Source: Acidimicrobiaceae bacterium UBA7830
GTDB lineage: Bacteria > Actinomycetota > Acidimicrobiia > Acidimicrobiales > Ilumatobacteraceae
NCBI GenBank assembly: GCA_002501485.1
Contig: DLTS01000095.1
Location: 11,146 to 39,550 of the forward strand
Length of the DNA stretch: 28,405 nt
Direction of reading: 5' to 3'
This document shows positions 15,884 through 22,492 of the stretch, piece after piece (positions within the stretch are counted from its first letter, which is position 1; each line of letters opens with the position of its first letter). The position numbers and the translations under genes are program-made. The notes beneath the pieces were generated by a model. It ran no database searches and had not been told where the DNA came from. It saw nothing but the letters and a program-made list of their open reading frames with translations.

Positions 15884-15889
15884 GCGAGT

Positions 15890-16450
15890 GTGGATAGCCC
15901 TCAAGGCTGGTACCCGGACCCGCTGGGACGCTACGACCATCGCTGGTTCAACGGCACGTCTTGGACCGCCGACGTCTCCACTGACGGTGCGCGCCATGTC
16001 GACCCGCTCGGCATCACCTCACCACCACAGATGAAACGCCGCAGATGGCCCTGGCTTGTGTTGGCCGTAGCCCTCATGCTCACCATTCCGGCGGTGACCC
16101 TTGGGCGGGCAGTGCAACGATTCGTCAGCCCGCACCCGCATGAACTTATTGTCGCTCAGTGCTCGCCAGATGGCACCAACATCAACATCGCCATCGACAT
16201 CACCAACCTTGGGGATGACACAACACGATTCTCAATTTTCGTCGAGATTGTCGGTGAACCGCTTGGCCAAGTCGTGAGAAGCGCCACGCTGACGACCGAC
16301 GGCGTTCGCCCCGAGCGTTCCGCTCGAGTGACGGCGCTCGTGCCGTCTAACCAGCAAAACGTTGATTGCGTCATTGTCGCTGTGGGAGGGGAACTCCCAT
16401 TTGGAATCGACATTGGGCCCGTCGAGCCAATCCGAATAAATGTCCCCTAA
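15890..16450 (+). CDS. DUF2510-containing membrane-anchored protein
   Basis: A 186-residue protein of unknown function. Residues about 6-30 (GWYPDPLGRYDHRWFNG) form a DUF2510 domain, a short tryptophan-rich module common at the N-terminus of actinobacterial membrane proteins. A single transmembrane segment follows at about 53-73 (WPWLVLAVALMLTIPAV). The outer part, 80-186, is beta-rich with Cys91 and Cys160, a likely disulfide, and an ITNLGDDTTRFSIFVEI segment resembling FxLYD/Ig-like extracytoplasmic domains. The frame is open upstream to 15656, inside the phosphatase gene. The GTG at 15890 has TACCGT 6 nt upstream and starts just before the domain. The next gene, also a single-pass membrane protein, follows closely, so the two probably form a pair. 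Confidence 0.82.
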   Translation: MDSPQGWYPDPLGRYDHRWFNGTSWTADVSTDGARHVDPLGITSPPQMKRRRWPWLVLAVALMLTIPAVTLGRAVQRFVSPHPHELIVAQCSPDGTNINIAIDITNLGDDTTRFSIFVEIVGEPLGQVVRSATLTTDGVRPERSARVTALVPSNQQNVDCVIVAVGGELPFGIDIGPVEPIRINVP

Positions 16451-16460
16451 CGTAGGAGGC

Positions 16461-17015
16461 ATGGAGACACCCCCCTCGTCGCCTAGCCCCGCACGAGAAA
16501 CCCGCTCAACCCTTACGCGCACACTTGCTCTCATCGGATTTGGTGTTTTCGCAACGTTCTGGATCTGGGCTCTGTTCTTCGCCTCGAAAGAAGGTGTCAA
16601 CCGCATTGAAGATCGCGCCTGGGTGGAATCAGCGCAATCCATCTGCGAAACCGCCGCCGACGAACGAACCGCTCTCGCGAACTACACCCGACTTGACGAA
16701 GGCGGCGTTGAACTCATCCGCCGGCGTGCCGACATCGTCGATGAGGCAACCGACACCCTCGAACGCATGTTGAATTCGCTCGAGGCATTACCACTCGCAG
16801 GCGAAAAGGGTCAGGCGATTATTCCGCTTTGGATTGAGGAATACCGCACATATCTCGGCGATCGCCGAAACTACACCGCACAACTTCGGGAAAGCGGCGA
16901 GAACCTCCCCTTCTACGAAACAGCGAATCAAATTCCAATTTCAGAGCGTCTGGCAACATTTGCTGCAGATAACGAAATGCCTGCGTGCAAACCACCCCTG
17001 GATCTCGACATCTGA
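16461..17015 (+). CDS. Single-pass membrane protein with helical outer domain
   Basis: A 184-residue protein that I cannot place in a family. A Pro/Ser-rich cytoplasmic start (residues 1-18) is followed by a transmembrane segment at about 20-42 and a mostly helical extracytoplasmic region with Cys62 and Cys176. Two starts compete. The ATG at 16440 overlaps the upstream stop by 11 bp. The ATG at 16461 has AGGAGG at 16454-16459, but only 1 nt before the codon, which is tighter than usual. I list the shorter form. It is almost certainly co-transcribed with the DUF2510 gene, and both have one anchor and an outer Cys pair, so a cell-envelope complex is plausible. Confidence 0.7.
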   Translation: METPPSSPSPARETRSTLTRTLALIGFGVFATFWIWALFFASKEGVNRIEDRAWVESAQSICETAADERTALANYTRLDEGGVELIRRRADIVDEATDTLERMLNSLEALPLAGEKGQAIIPLWIEEYRTYLGDRRNYTAQLRESGENLPFYETANQIPISERLATFAADNEMPACKPPLDLDI

Positions 17016-17036
17016 ACCCGTCGAACTCGAGCATCA

Positions 17037-17705
17037 TCAGTGTTCTTGCGACGTCGCACCATCAGCCTCTGACATCAACTTCACCACGCGTGCCGGAGCC
17101 CCAACCGCAACGCTGAACGAAGGAATGCTTCCCGTCACCACACTGTTTGCACCGATCACCACATGTTCACCAATTTCGGCACCAGGCAACACAACAGTGC
17201 CATGACCAAGCCACGACCCTGAACCGATACGCACTGGCTTCTCTGGCATTGATTGCTGGGAAATCGGGATGTCGACATTGTCGTAGCCATGATTCTGATC
17301 GGTGATGTAAACGTGATGACCTGTCCACACATCGTCACCGATGTCGATCGAAAAGTGTCCGACAATTCCAGAACCACGACCGATCAAACATCGATCGCCA
17401 ATGCGAACGACCGGCTGCGACAGACAATCTTGACCCGGAGCCATCCCCGCCGACAATGCGACATGGGGGCCAATCATCGTGTTCTCGCCGATCTCGATGA
17501 ATCGCTCGTTCATCAAAGAAGTTGCCGGGAAGCAAATAATGCTTCCCTCACCGAACGCTCCGAAGCGCCGGCCACGGCGACTACTTGGCCCAACAGATGC
17601 GATAACAGATAGCCGGTCCCAGCACCACGCGACTGCATCGCCCACTCTCGCCATCATCCAACTGCGTATCGAATGAGAAACTGCGCCCATCTGACTTCGG
17701 ACCAC
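17037..17705 (-). CDS. Hexapeptide-repeat (left-handed beta-helix) acyltransferase
   Basis: A 222-residue acyltransferase of the WbbJ/sugar O-acetyltransferase type. Repeated hexapeptide turns are seen from about residue 70 (IEIGENTMIGPHV, VRIGDRCLIGRGSG, IDIGDDVWTGHHV, VRIGSGSWLGHGTVV, AEIGEHVVIGANSVV). The catalytic His is probably His139 in ITDQNHGYDN, and the family end VAVGAPARVVK is present. It probably acetylates a sugar or glycolipid, using acetyl-CoA. The residues 8-35 are amphipathic and could contact the membrane. The GTG at 17705 is chosen because TAGCGT lies 6 nt upstream; an ATG at 17690 is the alternative. The gene diverges from the carboxylesterase with 23 bp between start codons. 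Confidence 0.87.
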   Translation of the reverse strand: MVRSQMGAVSHSIRSWMMARVGDAVAWCWDRLSVIASVGPSSRRGRRFGAFGEGSIICFPATSLMNERFIEIGENTMIGPHVALSAGMAPGQDCLSQPVVRIGDRCLIGRGSGIVGHFSIDIGDDVWTGHHVYITDQNHGYDNVDIPISQQSMPEKPVRIGSGSWLGHGTVVLPGAEIGEHVVIGANSVVTGSIPSFSVAVGAPARVVKLMSEADGATSQEH

Positions 17706-17711
17706 CTCCGC

Positions 17712-17721
17712 ACGCTACCTT
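17712..17721. promoter_or_regulatory. Overlapping divergent -10 elements
   Basis: TAGCGT on minus (17712-17717) lies 6 nt before the GTG at 17705, and TACCTT on plus (17716-17721) lies 7 nt before the ATG at 17729. The two elements share 2 bp. The plus unit also has CTGACT at 17691-17696, a -35-like match with a long 19-nt spacer. Confidence 0.47.
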
Positions 17722-17728
17722 CGTCGCA

Positions 17729-19162
17729 ATGACACATGCTCACGCCGCAACCCCCCTGGGCGATTACTCCGGGCTCAACCGAGACGGAGTGTTCGTCTTT
17801 AAAGGCATCAACTACGCACTTGCTGATCGCTTTCAACCATCAGAGCTAGAAACCACTGCGTGGAGCGATCTTCGCGATGCCACCGTCTACGGGCCGCAAT
17901 GCCTCCAAGTTCCAGGAATCATGGAACAACTCCTTGGCGAGAGCACACAGCCAATGGCCGAAGAGTGCCTCACCCTCAACGTATTCACCGCAGACACTTC
18001 GGCTCGCAAGCCGGTCCTCGTCTGGATTCACGGTGGCGCCTTCACAAATGGAGCAGGTTCGGTTCCATGGTACGACGGAAGCAATCTCGTGCGCTCTGGC
18101 GACATCGTTGTCGTGACGATCAACTACCGCTTGGGAGCACTCGGATTTAGAGGCCGAGATAACGCAGGTCTCAGCGATCAGGTCAACGCACTGAAATGGG
18201 TGCGCAACAACATTGCATCCTTCGGCGGCGATCCGTCACAGGTGACGATCATGGGCGAGTCCGCCGGAGGCGCAAGTGTTATTTCGCTTATGGCATGCCC
18301 TCACGCTGACGGTTTGTATTCGGGTGCGATTGCGATGAGCCCGTCGATTCCTCAACTTCGGTCATCTGAAAGGGGTGATGAGGCACTTTCAGAACTTCTT
18401 GCTGCGGCAGGTGCAGATCACCCCGACGATCTCATTTCCCTACCGGCTGACGCATTGCTGAAAGCCCAGGGAGACATGCTTTCTTCAACAGATGAATCCC
18501 TCACCGCGTTCGCTCCGACAACCGATGGCAACTGGCTACCCGGAGATCCTTCAGCTCTTACGGCATCGAACCCAATACCGCTTGTAATTGGAACGACGCG
18601 AGACGAAATGCACCTCTTCACCGCCTTCGATCCCCGCTACACCGAGATCGACGAGGAAGCAGCACGCACAACATTCGAGCGTCATTTCGCGTCCTCAGAA
18701 GCGTACGATGTCTACCGAGACCATCGTCCTGGCTCAACGCCTCCACAGTTGGTGTCAGCGCTCGAGACCGACGGAGTCTTCCGTTGGCCTGCCCACCGCA
18801 TCGCCGAAGCACGGCAGCAGCAGCAACACAGCACCCATTCCTACTGGTTTACCTTCGAAACACCGGTGTTCGGCGGCGTTCTCGGCAGCTGTCATGCCCT
18901 TGATATCCCTTTTGCTCTCAACAACCTCGACCGCAAGGGCGTTGAACTTTTCACCGGCGACGCCCCCGCTCGACGCCACCTCGCTGCGTCGTTCTCAAAT
19001 TCGATGACAACGTTCATGCACACCCGCGACACAGGTTGGCCCCAGTGGGGACCCGAACGAAACACTCAGTTGCTCGATGCGAATACGACAATTGGTGTCG
19101 ATGTGGTTAGCGATAGCGAACCTCGCATTCGTCAACTGTGGGAAGCCCTCGATGCGTTCTGA
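17729..19162 (+). CDS. Type-B carboxylesterase
   Basis: A 477-residue carboxylesterase/cholinesterase-family serine hydrolase that cleaves carboxylic esters. The family landmarks are EECLTLNVFT, the oxyanion-hole WIHGGAF (99-105), INYRLGALGF, FGGDPSQVTIMGESAGGASV with nucleophile Ser178, the acid Glu293 in TTRDEMHLF, and the base His389 in GSCHALDIPF. No signal peptide is seen, so it is probably cytoplasmic. The ATG at 17729 has TACCTT 7 nt upstream and no Shine-Dalgarno site. Its stop overlaps the P1-peptidase start by 11 bp, and that gene overlaps panC, so it heads a coupled three-gene unit. The substrate is unknown; an ester or carbamate feeding the peptidase is speculative. Confidence 0.92.
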   Translation: MTHAHAATPLGDYSGLNRDGVFVFKGINYALADRFQPSELETTAWSDLRDATVYGPQCLQVPGIMEQLLGESTQPMAEECLTLNVFTADTSARKPVLVWIHGGAFTNGAGSVPWYDGSNLVRSGDIVVVTINYRLGALGFRGRDNAGLSDQVNALKWVRNNIASFGGDPSQVTIMGESAGGASVISLMACPHADGLYSGAIAMSPSIPQLRSSERGDEALSELLAAAGADHPDDLISLPADALLKAQGDMLSSTDESLTAFAPTTDGNWLPGDPSALTASNPIPLVIGTTRDEMHLFTAFDPRYTEIDEEAARTTFERHFASSEAYDVYRDHRPGSTPPQLVSALETDGVFRWPAHRIAEARQQQQHSTHSYWFTFETPVFGGVLGSCHALDIPFALNNLDRKGVELFTGDAPARRHLAASFSNSMTTFMHTRDTGWPQWGPERNTQLLDANTTIGVDVVSDSEPRIRQLWEALDAF

Positions 19163-20174
19163 TCTTGGGTCGCTTACCGACGTCGCTGGCATCCGCATTG
19201 GCCATTACAACAGGTCAAATCGCAATTGGAGAACCGGCACCACCGTCGTTCTCGCCGATCACCCGGTTACCGCCGGGGTTGATGTTCGTGGCGGAGGTCC
19301 GGGCACGCGTGAAACCGATGCTCTCTCGCCAATGAATCTTGTCGACAAGATCGATGCCATCTGTCTCTCAGGTGGGAGTGCGTACGGACTGAGAGCAGCA
19401 GATGGAGTTGTCGACGAATTGGCCGACCGAGAGCGCGGCTTTCGCGTCGGACCAGAAGCCCACCAGGTGGTTCCTGTCATTCCTAGTGCTGTCATTTTTG
19501 ATCTCGGGCGCGGCGGACACTTTCGGCATCATCCCGACGCCGAATTTGGTCGTAAAGCAACCCGAAGCGCATCGGCACGAGAGCGGCGGCGCGGTTCGAT
19601 CGGAGCGGGAACCGGAGCCGTAGCGGGCGGTCTTCGAGGAGGTATCGGCATGGCCTCAGCGACGATCGATGTCCCGGTCGGCGATGAGAAAGTGAGCAGC
19701 GTCACCATCGCAGCACTGTGTGTGGTCAATGCGCGCGGAAGCCTTATCGACCCCTCATCAGGTCGAGCGTGGGAACCTCACCCGCAACTCAAATCGCCGA
19801 GCTCCGCTGACAGACAGCGTTACGCAGAACATGTCGACTCACTGACGGCAGCGTCTTTAAATACCACCGTTGGTGTTGTTGCGACCGATGCGCAGATCGA
19901 CAGATCAGAAGCCACTCGACTCGCGATGAGTTCTCACGATGGCCTCGCAAGATCGATCAGACCGGTCCACACTCTTGCCGACGGCGACACCATGTTTGCG
20001 ATGGCAACCAGCAGCGTTGACATCGATTCACTCGAACGAACACTTGCTCTGTCACGTCTGTCGGAAGTTGCCGCGGACGTCACCGCATTGGCCTGCATTG
20101 ATGCCATCGTCCACGCTGAACCGATGGCCGACATGCCGTCCTACACGTCGCTTTGCCCCAGCGCACTCCGATGA
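19152..20174 (+). CDS. P1/S58-family peptidase (DmpA/BapA type, self-cleaving)
   Basis: A 340-residue member of the P1 family of N-terminal-nucleophile hydrolases, which includes D-aminopeptidases and beta-aminopeptidases. Family motifs are TDVAGIRIGHY, TTVVLADHPVTAGVDVRGGGPGTRE, ICLSGGSAYGL and GSIGAGTGAVAGGLRGGIG. The processing site should lie before Thr185 in SSVTIAALCVVNARG, which would become the N-terminal nucleophile of the small chain; this position is Ser in DmpA. The frame is open to 19077, but the ATG at 19152 begins at the conserved start and overlaps the esterase stop by 11 bp. Its TGA overlaps the panC ATG (ATGA). Because some family members release N-terminal beta-alanine, the coupling to PanC, which consumes beta-alanine, may be meaningful. 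Confidence 0.9.
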   Translation: MRSDLGSLTDVAGIRIGHYNRSNRNWRTGTTVVLADHPVTAGVDVRGGGPGTRETDALSPMNLVDKIDAICLSGGSAYGLRAADGVVDELADRERGFRVGPEAHQVVPVIPSAVIFDLGRGGHFRHHPDAEFGRKATRSASARERRRGSIGAGTGAVAGGLRGGIGMASATIDVPVGDEKVSSVTIAALCVVNARGSLIDPSSGRAWEPHPQLKSPSSADRQRYAEHVDSLTAASLNTTVGVVATDAQIDRSEATRLAMSSHDGLARSIRPVHTLADGDTMFAMATSSVDIDSLERTLALSRLSEVAADVTALACIDAIVHAEPMADMPSYTSLCPSALR

Positions 20175-21025
20175 CATCCCTTCTTCGTCTCTCCATTCCG
20201 TCGGATGCACATCGATGGTCAGATGAACGTCGCCTTGACGGACAGTCGATCGGACTCGTCCCAACAATGGGTGCTCTTCATAGCGGCCACACTGCGCTCA
20301 TCGAGCGCTCTAAGGCTCTCTGCGACCACACGGTTGTGTCGATCTTTGTGAATCCCACTCAGTTCGACCGCTCAGATGACTTCGATCTCTACCCAAGAAC
20401 TCTCGAAGACGACGTCGCTCTTTGCGACTCTCTCGGTGTCAACGCCGTGTACGCGCCAACCGTCGACGCCATGTATCCCGAAGGGTTCGACACCAGCATC
20501 GACCCCGGTTCTCTCGCCCACCGTTGGGAAGGCGAACATCGATCTGGTCATTTTGCGGGAGTTGCGACAGTGGTGACAAAACTCTTGACCGCAGTTCAAC
20601 CTCATATCGCAGTCTTTGGTGAAAAAGATTTCCAACAACTTGCTGTCATTCAACATGTCGTTCGTGATCTCGGCTTGCCGGTCACCGTGGTCGGCGAACC
20701 AACAGTTCGGGAGGAGGACGGGCTCGCAATGTCGAGCCGGAATGTCCACCTCACTCCAGATTCAAGAGCCGAAGCCATCTCGATCAAACAGGCAATCGAT
20801 CGGGTTCTCGATCGCTCGACCAGCACGGATTCGCCGAGCGACATCATTGAGCAGGTGACCACCGATATTCAGCAAGCTGGCGGCACAATCGATTATGTCG
20901 CCGTGGTCGACCGCTCGACGCTGGAGCCAGTAGCCGACCTACGTCTCGACACCCAACTACTGGTTGCAGCGTGGTTTGGCGGTGTGCGACTGATCGACAA
21001 TGCCGCCCTCGTTGCGACGGAGTGA
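20171..21025 (+). CDS. panC: Pantoate--beta-alanine ligase
   Basis: Joins pantoate and beta-alanine with ATP to give pantothenate, the vitamin precursor of CoA. The 284-residue length is normal. Motifs are the HIGH-like LVPTMGALHSGH (29-40), SIFVNPTQFDRSDDFDLYPRT, HFAGVATVVTKL, VFGEKDFQQL (148-157) and GLAMSSRN (184-191). The frame is open from 20153, but the ATG at 20171 overlaps the TGA of the P1-peptidase gene (ATGA) and starts just before the first conserved strand. It is third in the esterase-peptidase-panC unit. panB and panD, often nearby, are absent from the window, so the source of beta-alanine here is not shown. Confidence 0.96.
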   Translation: MTSLLRLSIPSDAHRWSDERRLDGQSIGLVPTMGALHSGHTALIERSKALCDHTVVSIFVNPTQFDRSDDFDLYPRTLEDDVALCDSLGVNAVYAPTVDAMYPEGFDTSIDPGSLAHRWEGEHRSGHFAGVATVVTKLLTAVQPHIAVFGEKDFQQLAVIQHVVRDLGLPVTVVGEPTVREEDGLAMSSRNVHLTPDSRAEAISIKQAIDRVLDRSTSTDSPSDIIEQVTTDIQQAGGTIDYVAVVDRSTLEPVADLRLDTQLLVAAWFGGVRLIDNAALVATE

Positions 21026-21057
21026 TACCGGCGTGACTAGGACCACCCAGCGACAAC

Positions 21058-21063
21058 TACGTT
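21058..21063 (+). promoter_or_regulatory. Candidate -10 element, leaderless, for the FAD oxidoreductase
   Basis: TACGTT, 7 nt before the GTG at 21071. GTGACT at 21033-21038 is a -35-like match with a 19-nt spacer, the same arrangement as CTGACT before the carboxylesterase. Confidence 0.48.
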
Positions 21064-21070
21064 CTCCCCT

Positions 21071-22492
21071 GTGATGTCTTCGACCCACAAACGCATCCAA
21101 CGACCCAACTCGCTTTGGGAGGACACTCTCTCCGCCGGTGAGCGCTGCGACGAAGAGCCACTCGAATCATCGATACGTGCCGACATCACCATCATTGGCG
21201 CGGGACTCACCGGACTTTGGTCTGCGTATTACTTGTCTCAACAACTCCCAGATGCCGACATCGTCGTCATCGACTCGGCGGGCGTGGGCTTTGGCGCGAG
21301 TGGCCGAAATGGTGGATGGGCCTCAGCGCTTCTTCCCATGGGGCTGCAACGCGTCGAGCGAGAACACGGCCGAGACGCCGCAAAACAACTGCAAACCGAG
21401 ATGCACAGCACCTTGGATGAGATACAACGAGTACTCGCAACCGAAGGCATCAACGCCGCCGAACAGCGCGGAGGAACCTTCACTGCTGCCCGTTCCGCCC
21501 CGCAACTCAAACGAGTTACTCACGAGGTGTCGACATACCAACGCTTCGGCTTCGGCGATGAGTATCACTTCCTCAACGGTGCTGCAGCGAGAGAAGTCTG
21601 CAACATGTCCGAACTCGCTGGAGCAATGTTCACTCCACATTGCATTGCGGTGAACCCGACCAAACTCACCCACGGCATCGGGCGCGCCGTCGTTCGCAAT
21701 GGCGCACGCATTCTCGCCCCGGTCCGAGCGACGGCCCTTGGGCGTGGCAGTGTCACCACCGACAAGGGAACGATTTCGACGAGGTACATCGTCCAGGCCA
21801 CCGAGGGCTATACGTCTAACATCGAAGGCCAACATCGCAACATGGTTCCGCTCTACTCGATGATGATCGCTACCGAGCCTCTGCCTGACGACATTTGGGA
21901 CACGATCGGACTCGCCAACCGCCCCACATTTGACGACACCCGCCATCTCATCGTCTACGGGCAACGCACGGCCGATGGCCGGCTCGCATTCGGTGGAAGA
22001 GGAGCCCCATACCATTTCGGGTCGGCCATTCGCCCGACATTCGATACCAACACCACCATGCGCAATCGAATCCGTGCCGCGCTCGTCGACCTGTTTCCTG
22101 CTGCACGAGACGCTCGCATCACACACCACTGGGGTGGTCCAATGGGTACTCCGAGAAATTGGGCATGCTCGGTTCACGCGAATTGGAGCGACGGCGTCGT
22201 GACCGCAGGCGGATACGTCGGTGACGGCATGAGCGCAACAAACCTTTTCGGACGTATCGTCGCTGACCTCATAGCTGAACGAGAGCACGACTCTGGCCAG
22301 CATGATCGTTCCGACTTGCTCTGCCTTCCCGTGGTTGGACCGCCCTCCCGGCGATGGGAGCCCGAACCGATTCGCTGGATGGGCATTAATGCCGGTCGGG
22401 TTGCAGCACGTTTTGCAGATATAAGCGAGCATCGCAAAGGCAAGACAAGCCGGTTCTTCGGCGGTGTTATCGACGGACTACTCCGCCGCTGA
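21071..22492 (+). CDS. FAD-dependent oxidoreductase (DAO family)
   Basis: A 473-residue flavoprotein of the D-amino-acid-oxidase superfamily, in the OrdL/PuuB-like branch. The dinucleotide fold starts at residue 38 with ADITIIGAGLTGLWSAYYL (GAGLTG at 43-48), and GASGRNGGWASALLP is the typical second FAD-contact loop. Late motifs ITHHWGGPMG and TAGGYVGDGMSATNLFGRIVADLI bind the FAD tail. These enzymes oxidise amines or amino acids, but the substrate cannot be told. The GTG at 21071 is immediately followed by an ATG at 21074; TACGTT 7 nt before the GTG favours the GTG in a leaderless mRNA. The gene lies 45 bp after panC and probably has its own promoter. Its TGA lies back to back with the stop of the convergent gene. 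Confidence 0.9.
   Translation: MMSSTHKRIQRPNSLWEDTLSAGERCDEEPLESSIRADITIIGAGLTGLWSAYYLSQQLPDADIVVIDSAGVGFGASGRNGGWASALLPMGLQRVEREHGRDAAKQLQTEMHSTLDEIQRVLATEGINAAEQRGGTFTAARSAPQLKRVTHEVSTYQRFGFGDEYHFLNGAAAREVCNMSELAGAMFTPHCIAVNPTKLTHGIGRAVVRNGARILAPVRATALGRGSVTTDKGTISTRYIVQATEGYTSNIEGQHRNMVPLYSMMIATEPLPDDIWDTIGLANRPTFDDTRHLIVYGQRTADGRLAFGGRGAPYHFGSAIRPTFDTNTTMRNRIRAALVDLFPAARDARITHHWGGPMGTPRNWACSVHANWSDGVVTAGGYVGDGMSATNLFGRIVADLIAEREHDSGQHDRSDLLCLPVVGPPSRRWEPEPIRWMGINAGRVAARFADISEHRKGKTSRFFGGVIDGLLRR

Noticed and set aside
21323..22432. 369-codon open frame antisense to the FAD oxidoreductase
   Set aside because: It has no recognisable domain and lies wholly opposite a gene with clear FAD motifs; long antisense frames are common in this base composition.
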